Origin: Moduliflexus sp964602655
GTDB taxonomy: Bacteria; Moduliflexota; Moduliflexia; Moduliflexales; Moduliflexaceae
Assembly: GCA_964602655.1 (NCBI GenBank)
Contig: CAZRSF010000078.1
Span: 1 to 30,497, forward strand
Direction of reading: 5' to 3'
DNA length: 30,497 nt
Positions within the stretch are counted from its first letter, which is position 1; the number at the start of each line of letters is the position of its first letter. A program made the translations under genes and the position numbers. Shown here piece by piece: positions 7,747 through 16,797 of the stretch. The notes beneath the pieces were generated by a model. The model was not told the origin of the DNA and ran no database searches. It was given only the letters and a program-made list of their open reading frames with translations.

Positions 7747-9381
7747 TCATCTCAGTAATGCGTTATCGGCGACGTACATCCCTTCTTCGACTATCGAGGC
7801 GGGCAATTCGTGCGAAAAATCGCGAAGCGCATGCAGCGCATACGGGACTTCGCCGACATTGGCGGCTAAAAACGTGACCGTCGCGTCTCCGCAGACAATA
7901 TTATTGGAAATCGTCCACGTCCCGATTGGTATCCATTCTTGCGGCAATACGTGTTCGAACCGACTGGCATAGACCACGATCAAGCGCGTTCGTTGCGCCT
8001 TCGACAGCCGCGACACGACTTCTTGCATCTCATCCTGTTTTCGTTTGGCGCGGATGATTTCGACAGACCCCAATCCCCACAGATCGAGAAGATTCTCAGG
8101 CGCTGAAAAAAAACTGGTCGCCCCGATATCATTGACCGCGAGCGACGCTCCGCGATAATATTTCGACAGAAACCGCCCGATCTGATATTGTTGGTCGTAA
8201 ATATTTCTGGTCGCTGGCACGATACTCTCTAAGGCAGCATTTCCTCTGACCCAGATCGGCGAGGTGAACATGACCGTCAACAGCGCAACGACGGCGAGGA
8301 TCGGGATTCGTTCGGATGGACGGCGAGATGCGCGTATCGCGTCGCAGGCCTGTCGCGCGATGTCGGGCAGCGCGATGCTGACCGCGACGATTCCCAATGC
8401 CATCAGATACGCCTCGTAGCGATAAAACCAGCCGACTGCGGCAAATTGCGCGTGCAGCGCGCTGGCATAGACGACGCCAAGCAACAGATATTGTCGCGAC
8501 TCATTGAGGGACACCATGCGAGAACGCGCGACGTAAAGCGCTAACATCGCGACGATCACGACAAGCAGATGCGGCGTTTTCGAAAGCAGTTCAAGGGCGG
8601 CATAGCCGAATGAATACGCCAGATACCTCAGCGAAGTCAGATGCGGGAAATGTCCTTTGACCATCAACGTGTTCGGCAAAAAATAATGGCCGTTGACGAG
8701 CGAGACGAGGCCGAATGCAATCACCGGAGCGCATGAACACGCCGCCAGCCCGATTCCCAGGCGATAACGCTTGAATAGAAAGGCAAGGCCGATGATGAAG
8801 CTCACAAGAAACAGAGATTCATAGCGCGTCATAACCGCGAGCGACGCCGTCGCCAGAAACGCAATCGTCTTGAACGGAGGCGTTTTCGCGGCGGGTTGAG
8901 ACAAGATGTCCAGCGCATGAAAGGTCAGCATGAGCATCAAAAACATGTGCGCGATGTGTTCCATTCCCGTGAACAGAACGGGCAGCAGCGGCACGAATAG
9001 CACGAACGCGATCTGCGTGGCAAGGTTGTGGAGCGGGTGAAGATGGAAGCGTTGGCCGAATCGGAACACGTACCAGAGACAGCCGATTGCGGCGAAACAA
9101 TTGAGGAAAAGCGGAAAGAGTTCGGACACGCCGAACAGACGATAACAGGCCGCTAAGACGCATGTCCACAGCAGCGATGACGACGATGAACTGAACTGCG
9201 AAGGCGTGATTCCCCAATTCCCATGAAACGCGAGATTTTTGGCAATCGCCATGTGAATATACGGGTCGTCCAGCGCATAGACGAGATGCCGTTCGTTGGC
9301 GATATAACATGTTGAGGCAACAACAACGATGACGATCAAGAGGATCGTCATCGTAAGAAGAATCGTCCAGTACCGTTTCAA
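7747..9381 (-). CDS. Polytopic membrane protein, GT-C glycosyltransferase-like
   Basis: A 544-aa protein with about 11-12 hydrophobic helices through residue 400, then a soluble C-terminal part. The first loop carries an Asp-Asp pair in ALDDPYIHMAIAKNL (Asp38-Asp39), as in GT-C enzymes that move a sugar from a lipid-linked donor (PMT/ArnT-like). That is the best guess for its role; donor and acceptor are unknown. The start is a TTG at 9381 that overlaps the TGA stop of the upstream receiver gene (TTGA), implying translational coupling; the first in-frame ATG would be residue 10. It is the last gene of the yicC-gmk-receiver unit, and its stop faces the PilZ gene. Confidence 0.75.
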   Translation of the reverse strand: MKRYWTILLTMTILLIVIVVVASTCYIANERHLVYALDDPYIHMAIAKNLAFHGNWGITPSQFSSSSSSLLWTCVLAACYRLFGVSELFPLFLNCFAAIGCLWYVFRFGQRFHLHPLHNLATQIAFVLFVPLLPVLFTGMEHIAHMFLMLMLTFHALDILSQPAAKTPPFKTIAFLATASLAVMTRYESLFLVSFIIGLAFLFKRYRLGIGLAACSCAPVIAFGLVSLVNGHYFLPNTLMVKGHFPHLTSLRYLAYSFGYAALELLSKTPHLLVVIVAMLALYVARSRMVSLNESRQYLLLGVVYASALHAQFAAVGWFYRYEAYLMALGIVAVSIALPDIARQACDAIRASRRPSERIPILAVVALLTVMFTSPIWVRGNAALESIVPATRNIYDQQYQIGRFLSKYYRGASLAVNDIGATSFFSAPENLLDLWGLGSVEIIRAKRKQDEMQEVVSRLSKAQRTRLIVVYASRFEHVLPQEWIPIGTWTISNNIVCGDATVTFLAANVGEVPYALHALRDFSHELPASIVEEGMYVADNALLR

Positions 9382-9761
9382 AGCGTAATGCCCAGAACTT
9401 CCTGGGCTTTTTGGATGATTTCGTCGGGATCGAACGGCTTGGTCATGTAGGTGTCCGCCCCGGATTCCAGCCCCTTTTTCTTGTCGAATTCCTGGCCTTT
9501 GGCGGTCAGCATGATAATGTAAATCCCGTCCATGTTGCGTTCGTGTTTGACGGCGTGGCAGACATCGAACCCGTTCAACTTCGGCATCATCACATCTAAA
9601 AAGACGAGATCAGGATGTTCTTCGTCAATGATGTCCAAGCCTTCCTGCCCGTCTTTCGCCGTAAAGATTTCAACATCTTCTTCTTCGAAATCTTCCAGCG
9701 TTTGCTCTAACAACGCGCGAATATGAGGTTCATCATCAACGATAAGAATTTTTTTCCCCAT
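9378..9761 (-). CDS. Stand-alone response regulator receiver (CheY-like)
   Basis: A 127-aa single receiver domain without output domain. It has the acidic pair Asp9-Asp10 (VDDEPHIR), the phospho-acceptor Asp56 in VFLDVMMP, Thr86 in MLTAKG and Lys108 in TKPF, so it should be active. Such proteins relay phosphate or bind a partner directly. No kinase is next to it. It lies 19 bases downstream of gmk and overlaps the start of the membrane-protein gene by 4 bases, so it is part of that transcript. A run of acidic residues (LEDFEEEDVE) follows the first helix. Confidence 0.95.
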   Translation of the reverse strand: MGKKILIVDDEPHIRALLEQTLEDFEEEDVEIFTAKDGQEGLDIIDEEHPDLVFLDVMMPKLNGFDVCHAVKHERNMDGIYIIMLTAKGQEFDKKKGLESGADTYMTKPFDPDEIIQKAQEVLGITL

Positions 9762-9780
9762 AATATTCCCTCAGTGTTGG

Positions 9781-10419
9781 CTATTCTTCGCCGCCGGAGC
9801 AAATCTCTCCGGCATCATTGATCATGCAAATCCGGCGCGGGAGACATTGCTCTGCCAGAATAATCGCTTCCAATTCTTTGACCGCTTCGTGAAAATCGTC
9901 ATTAATCACCACATAATCGTAATCGTGATAATGCGTGACCTCTTCTTCGGCCTTTTTCAGGCGGCGTTCGATCTCCTCCGGCTTGTCGGTCTGTCGGTCG
10001 GTCAACCGTCCGCGTAATAACTCGAACGTCGGCGGCAGAATAAAGATAAAGACCCCTTCGTCGCCATAGCGGTCTTCAATCTGCTGCGCCCCCTGCACGT
10101 CAATATCAATCAACAGGTGTTTCCCTTGCGATAAGGTCTCAGCGATACTGGTCATGCTGGTGCCGTAATAATTGCCATGCACGTAAGCGTATTCGACGAA
10201 TTCGTCGTTATCTACCATCTCCATGAATTTTTCTTCGGAGACAAAATGATAATCGCGGCCATCAATTTCATTCGGGCGGCACTCGCGCGTCGTAAATGAG
10301 ATGCCATGCTCGAAATTCGGCAATCGTCTGATGACTTCTTTGCACAAGGATGTTTTTCCGCCGCCAGATGGGGCGGAGACGACAAAAAGAATGCCATGCG
10401 TATTTCTCGTAAATTTCAT
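9781..10419 (-). CDS. gmk: Guanylate kinase
   Basis: Phosphorylates GMP to GDP with ATP; essential step of guanine nucleotide supply. The 212-aa length is normal. The P-loop is SAPSGGGKTSL (Lys22), followed by the GMP-binding block SFTTRECRPNEIDGRDYHF, then VHGNYYGTS and LIDIDVQGAQQI. The tail (residues about 190-212) contains several cysteines, CLPRRICMINDAGEICSGG, which is longer than in many homologues. GGAGG lies 14 bases before the only plausible ATG, a rather long spacing. yicC lies upstream in the same direction, a pairing common in bacteria. Confidence 0.96.
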   Translation of the reverse strand: MKFTRNTHGILFVVSAPSGGGKTSLCKEVIRRLPNFEHGISFTTRECRPNEIDGRDYHFVSEEKFMEMVDNDEFVEYAYVHGNYYGTSMTSIAETLSQGKHLLIDIDVQGAQQIEDRYGDEGVFIFILPPTFELLRGRLTDRQTDKPEEIERRLKKAEEEVTHYHDYDYVVINDDFHEAVKELEAIILAEQCLPRRICMINDAGEICSGGEE

Positions 10420-10471
10420 AATTCGATGTGATTCCTCCAGATGCGCTGCGAAAAGATTAGTAGATCGAATT

Positions 10472-10503
10472 ACCCACCCCTTGCCCCCTCTTAGGAGGGG
10501 AAA
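10472..10503. repeat. Dispersed repeat, CCCCTCCCAGGAGGGG family, copy in the yicC-gmk gap
   Basis: ACCCACCCCTTGCCCCCTC followed by TTAGGAGGGG; the arms CCCCTC and GAGGGG can form a hairpin. The same element recurs at 16841-16869, 27543-27571 and 30431-30497, two of these inside coding sequence. Confidence 0.7.
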
Positions 10504-10509
10504 TCATGT

Positions 10510-11394
10510 TTATTCCACATTTTGAATCTGCTCGCGAATTTTTTCCAACATAGATTTGACATCAACGACCTGTTTGGCAATATCGAGATTATTCGCTTTC
10601 GAGCCGATGGTATTGATTTCGCGATTCATCTCTTGAATCAGAAAATCCAACTTGCGCCCGACAGGTTCCGCGCTCGCCATGAGATGCTTGAGATGCTCGA
10701 TATGTCCGGTTAAGCGGGACGTTTCTTCGGAAATATCAATCCGGTCGGCAAACATCGCGACTTCCTGAGCTAAACGTTCCTGATTGATTTCGACCACATT
10801 TTCTGTTAAGCGTTTAATGCGCTCTTCCAACGCGGCCTTATACAGCATCGGCGTGTTTTCAGAGATGTTTGCCACCTGTCCGACGATCTGGCTGATGCGA
10901 TCCAGATTTCCCAGCACATCCTGCGCTAAGGCCGCGCCTTCATGCGTCCGCATCTGTTCCAAATGTTCGAGCGCCTGCTGCAACACCTGTTCGACCGCTT
11001 GCCGGGCTTCTTCTTCATCAAGCTCCGCCGATTCCACCGTAATCACTTCCGGCATCCGGGTCAGCGAGAGCAGATCGACCTGCGGTTCAAGCTGAAGATG
11101 CGCGGCTAATTCCCGCAATTGCTCCAAATAGGCGGCAGCCAGATCGCGGTCGAAGCTGATTTTTTTCGATTCCCGTCCGAATTCATCCAGCGACAGATAC
11201 AAATCGAAACGTCCGCGCTCGAAACGTTCTTTCACCAGCCGCTTCAAGTCGTGTTCGAGAAATGCCAGTTTGCCCGGCAATTTGGCGTGCACGTCGCAAT
11301 AGCGATGGTTCACGGATTTGACTTCCAACGTAAAACTTCGGCCTGACGCCGTTTGAATCGTGGCAGTTCCATAGCCGGTCATACTTTTCATCAT
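10510..11394 (-). CDS. yicC: YicC-family endoribonuclease
   Basis: A 294-aa YicC/YloC protein, close to the E. coli length of 287. The N-terminus MMKSMTGYGTA and the C-terminus with GRKLDFLIQEMNREINTIGSKA are the family hallmarks; the middle is largely helical (LEQLRELAAHL, RQAVEQVLQQALEHLEQM). YicC homologues are reported RNA endonucleases involved in small-RNA turnover. The ATG at 11394 has GAGGTG 6 bases upstream; the frame stays open to an ATG at 11562, but that 56-residue prefix has no family match. It heads the unit with gmk, the receiver and the membrane protein. Confidence 0.95.
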   Translation of the reverse strand: MMKSMTGYGTATIQTASGRSFTLEVKSVNHRYCDVHAKLPGKLAFLEHDLKRLVKERFERGRFDLYLSLDEFGRESKKISFDRDLAAAYLEQLRELAAHLQLEPQVDLLSLTRMPEVITVESAELDEEEARQAVEQVLQQALEHLEQMRTHEGAALAQDVLGNLDRISQIVGQVANISENTPMLYKAALEERIKRLTENVVEINQERLAQEVAMFADRIDISEETSRLTGHIEHLKHLMASAEPVGRKLDFLIQEMNREINTIGSKANNLDIAKQVVDVKSMLEKIREQIQNVE

Positions 11395-11519
11395 GACTGT
11401 CACCTCGTTGTGCGTAGATTGTCTGCGTTCATGCGTCGTATGCGCGGGAAATATCCGGGCTTGCGGAACGCGCCGACCTGATGAATTGTCACAGAGAAAT
11501 TCTGGTTGCTGTGATGGAA

Positions 11520-11550
11520 ATGATAAGGAAGATTGACAGGTTTTTGTCAA
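11520..11550 (-). promoter_or_regulatory. Possible sigma-70 promoter of the yicC unit
   Basis: On the minus strand a perfect TTGACA (11550-11545) is followed after 19 bases by TATCAT (11525-11520), about 125 bases before the yicC start. The -35 lies inside a 7-base inverted repeat (ATTGACA / TGTCAAT, 11532-11551), which could be an operator. The spacer is longer than the ideal 17, so this is tentative. Confidence 0.3.
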
Positions 11551-11632
11551 TGAAATTTTCAAAAGACCTGCTGTCGGCGAGAAATAAAGAGGGCATCGAA
11601 ATATCGCCGCTCAATAAAGGGTTGTTACGTTT

Positions 11633-11713
11633 TGTCATTGCGCGGAGCGTCAGCGACAACGCAGTCGCGCCAGTTTCACCGGATTGCTTCGTCGCAAATT
11701 CCGCGCAATGACA
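11633..11713. repeat. Inverted repeat element of the TGTCATTGCGCGG type
   Basis: TGTCATTGCGCGG (11633-11645) and CCGCGCAATGACA (11701-11713) are perfect complements flanking an inner part with CAGCGACAACGC and GGATTGCTTCGTCG. This design (GTCATTGCG...CGCAATGAC) is common in bacterial intergenic repeats. It occupies much of the 347-base space between yicC and the hydrolase gene, which otherwise holds only the promoter candidate. Confidence 0.7.
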
Positions 11714-11741
11714 ACGCATAACAGACCAGCGGCAAACATTC

Positions 11742-12578
11742 TTATTTCTTAGAAAAACCCCGTGTTGACTCTTTTTCCACCACCGCCGACTGCACTAACC
11801 CGGTTTCCCAATTCGTCGGCTGCTCGTCCGGCGGGAAATTGTTGATAAACCCGACAATCGTCGCATCCGCAAGATCGCGTTTGCCGATCTTCACGCGGTT
11901 GCTGGTATTGCCTTCGATGGTATTGATCGCCACCGCTTTGCCATCCTTGACTTCGACCCGCAGCACAAAACCGATATGCCCGGTTTTGCTTAATTTCCCA
12001 TCCTTGTCGCGATAAAACATCATAAAGGCATCGCCGGGAATCGGCAGATACCCCTCTTTGGGCCGCGTCATGCCTAACGCTTTCGCCTTGTCCCATGCCG
12101 CCGAATTCAAGCCGTATTGCGCCTTGAGCGAATAGACGCCGAAACATTGCTTATTGCACCATGACCAGAAATAGCAGCACCAGGGATTTTTATTGCCGCC
12201 GTACTTGCTGACGCTGTCCCCTGAATTGCTGCCGTTCGGGTCTTCATGCACGCCCTGTTGATGCTCCCGCAGCGCGATTTCAAGCTGTTTGATCCGCAAT
12301 GGCGTCAAGCCATCCGGGATTGACCCTATCAGATACGATTTTTGCGCCTCCCCCACCGGATTGCGCAACGCCCACCAGGTCGCCGCCCCCACAACCCCAT
12401 CCGATGTCAGAAATTCCCCGTCCGGCCCGACATGTGTTTCCTGAAAATAGATCACCGCGTCTTTGACCCGTTTCAAGAATTTCTCATCAATATCCCCTTT
12501 CAAAAATCCTTGCTCCTGAAGAATCCGCTGAAGTTCTTTGACTTCAGCGCCTGTGTCGCCATATTTTAACGCATTCAT
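11742..12578 (-). CDS. Peptidoglycan-binding / CHAP-like cell-wall hydrolase
   Basis: A 278-aa protein with an N-terminal peptidoglycan-binding domain (residues 4-75, LKYGDTGAEVKELQRILQ...DGVVGAATWWAL) and a C-terminal CHAP/NlpC-P60-like domain (about 105-255). Candidate catalytic residues are a cysteine in NPWCCYFWSWC (134 or 135), His201 in KTGHIGFVL, and Glu222 or Asn224 in TIEGNT; PGDAFMMF is a typical CHAP element. It should cut peptide or amide bonds in peptidoglycan. There is no signal peptide or membrane helix, so it either leaves the cell by another route or acts after lysis, as endolysins do. The ATG at 12578 is chosen because GGAGG lies 8 bases upstream; ATGs at 12584 and 12593 are also in frame. 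Confidence 0.88.
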   Translation of the reverse strand: MNALKYGDTGAEVKELQRILQEQGFLKGDIDEKFLKRVKDAVIYFQETHVGPDGEFLTSDGVVGAATWWALRNPVGEAQKSYLIGSIPDGLTPLRIKQLEIALREHQQGVHEDPNGSNSGDSVSKYGGNKNPWCCYFWSWCNKQCFGVYSLKAQYGLNSAAWDKAKALGMTRPKEGYLPIPGDAFMMFYRDKDGKLSKTGHIGFVLRVEVKDGKAVAINTIEGNTSNRVKIGKRDLADATIVGFINNFPPDEQPTNWETGLVQSAVVEKESTRGFSKK

Positions 12579-12770
12579 TCTCATTGCCTCCATTCTTGTA
12601 GTTCGATAAGCGTTCTATTAAGGAGATGTTGCTGGTAAGAAAAGATTACTCGGATTCCCTCTGTTCCCTATCTTACAACGACAAGGATTTCACATAAACA
12701 GGGATACACAATCCTTGCTTATGAGTAATCCCTGTCGTTATGCGAATTGTGGTTGAAAGGATCATACATC

Positions 12771-12818
12771 GTAGGACGAAACGTGTTTCGTCAGCGTCAA
12801 AACGCTGTTTCGACATAC
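12771..12818. repeat. Dispersed palindromic repeat, GAAAC family, copy 2
   Basis: GTAGGACGAAACGTGTTTCGTC, then a small AGCGTCAAAACGCT hairpin, then GTTTCGACATAC. It matches the two-hairpin layout of the copy at 23155-23204. It lies in the 12579-12865 gap, where I see nothing else convincing. Confidence 0.6.
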
Positions 12819-12865
12819 ATATCACGGACGCGGGCAGATATACGGGTTGTGAGTCTGTGATGGCG

Positions 12866-13159
12866 TCATAACGTTTCAAGCTTCCATTCTTCCAAATTAC
12901 GGGTATCGGTATTGAAATTGATGCCCATCAAAATAAGCCTGTTACCACTGCCTTGAAACCGGTCGGCATAGCGTTTGTCGCGAATCTGCCGGAGGGCGGC
13001 GTCGGCGCTGTGATTGCACTTGAACTCGATAATGTAGATCGTGTCGGCGACGGCGACGACCATATCAATGCAGCCGTCGCAGGTCAACACGCTGCTTTGC
13101 GCCGCCATGCCGGAGGTTGACAATAGCAGATAAAACATCGTGTGATAGTACGCCTCTGC
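12866..13159 (-). pseudogene. Remnant of an AAA-ATPase/PD-(D/E)XK nuclease protein (DUF1703/PDDEXK_9 C-terminus)
   Basis: Only the C-terminal nuclease part is left. Reading from 13159 gives AEAYYHTMFYLLL, then CIDMVVAVADTIYIIEFKCN, then IRDKRYADRFQGSGNRLILMGINF. This is the end of a large family of proteins with an N-terminal AAA-ATPase and a PD-(D/E)XK nuclease-like domain. The Asp and the E-x-K of the nuclease site are still present. The whole ATPase part, about 400 residues, is missing and is replaced by the end of the WD40-TPR gene 20 bases upstream. An in-frame ATG at 13138 could start a 90-residue protein but has no clear ribosome site. Confidence 0.7.
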
Positions 13160-13178
13160 CCTGATATTGTTGTTACTC

Positions 13179-14583
13179 CTACCGCAACTGTTTCAGTACC
13201 TCCGGCGTAAACGGGTTTTTCTCAGCCTTCAATGCCTCAATCCATTGCTGGCGTTGCGCTTTTGCTTCTTCATTGTCGGGGTCGTTCACAAATGCCTGAA
13301 AATCTTCAATTGCACCTGCAATGTTGCCGGTTAATGCCCGCGCTAAACCGCGACTGTCACGATAGCCGCCATTTTCAGGCTCAAGTTTTATCGCCTGCTC
13401 GCAGGCAGCCAGCACGTCAGCCGCCGCGCCATTCAAGCTGCCGCTCCAACAGAGATTATTCCAGGATTGAGCGGGAATCTCCAGCACCGGATCGAGTTTC
13501 CGGGCTTCGGCGTAAGCGGTAAGCGCATCTTTGAATTTTCTTTGCTGAATAAATTGAACTCCGTCATCAACCAACCCCTTCGCCCTCCATTTATTGGCTT
13601 CTGAGGCCGGATCGAGCGTAATGTTCGGATCAATTTCCATCGCATTCTTGAAATTTGCCATCGCCTGATTGATCTTTCCTGCTCGTGCAAATTGCTGCCC
13701 CTCCTCAATATAGCCTTGTGCACGCCATTTGATGAGTTCTGTGGCTGGGTCAAGTGTGATGTTAGGATCAAGTTTCGTGACGAGTTGAAAAATCGCTTTC
13801 GCCTCGTCTATTTTGTTCGCTTTGGCTAAATTCTGTGCGATTTCCAGCACAGTAGGATGCACCGGCAGGTTAGAACAGGTACGCTCATAGGGAAGCGTCG
13901 GACTGACCAATTGTCGCCATTCGTCAAATGTCAGGTTGCGCTGGACAGTTTGACAGATACTGTCTGCTAATTGTGCGGTCGAACAGAGCCAGAGCCGCAC
14001 GGTACTATCATTACTGCCGGAGGCGAGGGTCTGCCCGTCGGAGCTAAACGCAACTGCAAACACATCATCCTCATACCAGGTCAGGATGGCAGGCGCAGCG
14101 GTCGGATCACGCAGATTCCAGAGCCGCACGGTACTATCATTACTGCCGGAGGCGAGGGTCTGCCCGTCGGGGCTGAACGCCACCGCCCGCACACGATCCT
14201 CATGCCCGGTCAGGATGACAGGCGCGGCGGCCGGATCGGTCAGACCTGCGTTGAGCGCCGTCGAAACATTCCAGAGCCGCACGGTCTTATCAAAACTACC
14301 AGAGGCGAGAGTCTGCCCATCAGGACTGAACGCTAACGAGTGCACCATCCCTTCATGCCCGTTTAGGATCACAGGCGCGGCGTTCGGGTCGTGGAGATTC
14401 CAGAGCCGCACGGTATTATCAAAACTGCCAGAGGCGAGAGTTTGCCCATCGGGGCTGAACGCCACCGCCCTCACCAACCCCTCATGTCCACTCAGGATGA
14501 CGGGCGCGGCGGCCGGATCACGCAGATTCCAGAGTCGCACGGTCTTATCATCGCTGCCGGAGGCGAGGGTCTGCCCATCGGGG
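13179..14583 (-). CDS. nSTAND-WD40-TPR protein, C-terminal part (from assembly gap to stop)
   Basis: The C-terminal piece of the third nSTAND gene, on the downstream side of the N gap. It opens inside a WD40 repeat, has four more near-identical ones (VAFSPDGQTLASGS.D.TVRLWNL...), and then a linker with spaced cysteines (ADSICQTVQRNLTFDEW ... YERTCSNLP). A related linker (DQVCQKVKLTTALTPEEW ... YEPACPELR) occurs in the DUF1566-bearing paralogue. About 200 residues of tetratricopeptide-like repeats follow: IDEAKAIFQLVTKLDPN, KINQAMANFKNAMEIDPN, KFKDALTAYAEARKLDP and AACEQAIKLEPENGGYRDSRG. These should form a helical protein-binding solenoid. The frame differs from the part beyond the gap only because 100 Ns were inserted; repeat phase is kept. 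Expected role: sensor or scaffold end of a signalling ATPase. Confidence 0.85.
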
Positions 14584-14683
14584 NNNNNNNNNNNNNNNNN
14601 NNNNNNNNNNNNNNNNNNNNNNNNNNNNNNNNNNNNNNNNNNNNNNNNNNNNNNNNNNNNNNNNNNNNNNNNNNNNNNNNNNN
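14584..14683. other. Assembly gap of 100 Ns inside WD40 repeats
   Basis: Exactly 100 Ns, a conventional placeholder. The 48 bases to its left (14536-14583) and to its right (14684-14731) are identical, so the assembler stopped in a tandem repeat. The true number of WD40 repeats is unknown. Confidence 0.98.
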
Positions 14684-16797
14684 CGCACGGTCTTATCATC
14701 GCTGCCGGAGGCGAGGGTCTGCCCATCGGGGCTGAACGTTACTGCCATCACTCCATACTTATGCCCAGTCAAGATGATAGGCACGGCAGTCGGGTCGCGC
14801 AAATTCCAGAGCAGCACGGTCTTATCATAACTGCCGGAGACCAGCGTCTGGCCGTCGTAGCTGAACGCCACTGCCGTCACAATCTCCTCATGGCCGGTTA
14901 GGATCGCGGGAGCGGCGGTCGGATCGGTCAGACCTCTGTTAAGTGACGTCGAAACATTCCAGAGCCGCACAGTCTTGTCCTTACTGCCGGAGGCGAGAGT
15001 CTGCCCGTCGGGACTGAACGCCACCGCATAAACTCCACCCTCATGCCCGTTTAGAATCACGGGCGCGGCGACCGGGTCGCGCAGACCTGCGTTGAGCGCC
15101 GTCGCAACATTCCAGAGCCGCACAGTTTTGTCCTCACCGCCGGAGGCGAGAGTCTGCCCATCAGGACTGAACGCCACCGAGTACACGGCCCTCTCATGCC
15201 CGGTCAGGATGACAGGCGCAGCGGCCGGGTCGCGGAGATTCCAGAGTCGGATGGTGTTATCTCCACTGCCGGAAGCGAGGGTCTGCCCGTCGGGGCTGAA
15301 CGCCACTGCCCTCACTGTACGCTTATGTCCGGTCAGGATGATAGGTGAGGCGGCCGGATCACGCAGATTCCAGAGCCGCACGGTATTATCAACACTGCCA
15401 GAGGCGAGGGTTTGTCCGTCGGGGCTGAACGCCACTGTCTGCACCGCAAACTCATGCCCGCTCAGAGTTGTGTGAAAATACGGTTGACTTAGCACACTGC
15501 GTAAGGCGTCATCTACCAGACTCAACACCTCCCCGTGATAGCGTTGGTTGAACAGGTCGGCTTGCCGGGCGAGCAGCGCGGCGCGTTCATCCTCTCGAAA
15601 TATGGTTTGCTGGCGCTGGGCTTGTGCGGCCAGCGATTGCGCCAAGGAGATTCCTGCGCGGCGGTCGGCTTCTTTGCTTTGTTCTTCAGCTTTTTGACGA
15701 GCGTCTTCAGCCTTTTGCGTTTGTTCCTGCGCCTTTTTTTCAGACTGCCGAGCCTGGAAAAAGAAATACCCGGCCACAACACTGATAATCAACGCCACAA
15801 TTGCCAACCCCTGAATAAATCGGTTTTTGCGGCGTTCTTGCTGCGCCTGCAAGCGCGCTTTGCGGCAGGCCGCTAAAAACTCCTGTTCAGTGGGCGTAAT
15901 GTCCGCCTGATGCGTGGCCGCCCACTGCTCCGCCTCATCCAGCGATTGGTCGTAAAACAGCAAAGCGTCGGGGCGATGCTGCTCATCCCACAAGGCGGCC
16001 TGCCGCTGCGCCATGCTGAGATGTTCTTGAAACCATGCCGCATTATCGGCGCGGATCGGCTCGATCAGGCGGTCGTGCGCGAGTTCGTACCATGTCGCGC
16101 CGCGCCGGTGTTCGGCGCGGACGAGATGCGCATCTACCAGCGGCGCAATCGCCGTGTTCTCCAGTCCCTGGCTCTGTTCGATCCCGCGCAAGACCTGGCC
16201 GCGAATCCCTTGCTCCGTAATCAACTGCGTGTCGAACCAGGCGCGAATCTGCCGCTGTCGGACGCCGCTCTGCTCTGCCGCTGTGTTGACGCGATCCGCA
16301 TAATACCCGGCTAAGGCCGTATTGACATCCCCGGCAGCCTGAAGATGCGTCTCCTCGATTTGCGTGGCGTCGTCCGGCAGATGCTCCCACAAGCGATAAC
16401 AGACGACCTGCAATTGCACCGGCTCGATGTACAGCCCCAACCGTTCTTCGGTCGTGCTGTCCGCTTGCTGAACGCGGACTGTGCGCAGGTCGTCAATCAG
16501 CGTATTCGCGGCCACGCTGGTAAACGGAATTCCCGCCTGTTGCGCCGGCGCTTGCATGGCCTGACATGCCGCCTCCACGCCGAGCAGTTCCAACCGGAAG
16601 GTCGTGTTCAGGCGCGTCGGGATCGGACGCAGATAGGGGTCGAGTCCCGCCGGAAACTCCTCGCGCATGGCGAACAGGGCGGACACATTCGACTGACGCA
16701 GCAGATCGCCGACCTGCGCGAAGAATTCGGTTTTGGCGGCGCGGTCGGTCGGGTCAATCGTCAGAATTTCCTCGAACTGGTCGAAGATGAAGACCAC
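14684..16797 (-). CDS. nSTAND-WD40-TPR protein, middle part (after frameshift, up to assembly gap)
   Basis: The middle of the third nSTAND gene. It begins at the Walker B segment (VFIFDQFEEILTIDP, GTG at 16797); the frame is open further upstream to about 16849 as EEKRVVFIFDQF. Next come the sensor MREEFPAGLDPYL, the winged-helix-like part (EPVQLQVVCYRLWEHLP, GATWYELAHDRLIEPIR) and one membrane helix (about 327-347, IQGLAIVALIISVVAGYFFF). A charged coiled coil (KKAQEQTQKAEDARQKAEEQ) and the block ERAALLARQADLFNQRYHGE follow. Five full WD40 repeats and part of a sixth run up to the gap. The N-terminal ATPase half lies in another frame at 16761-17270, so the gene is either a recent pseudogene or carries a one-base sequencing error. 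Confidence 0.85.

Noticed and set aside
11481..11719. 76-aa open frames on both strands between yicC and the hydrolase gene
   Set aside because: Both run through the inverted repeat at 11633-11713 and have no family match or good ribosome site.
12673..12879. 68-aa minus-strand open frame downstream of the nuclease remnant
   Set aside because: It reads through a GAAAC repeat copy and shows no recognisable domain.
13971..15475. Repetitive plus-strand open frames such as FQSRTVLSSLPEARVCPSG
   Set aside because: They are antisense readings of the WD40 repeats; the repeat unit explains the open frame.
14086..15475. CRISPR-like regular repeats
   Set aside because: The spacing is that of WD40 coding repeats (about 130-160 bases), not short repeats with unique spacers.
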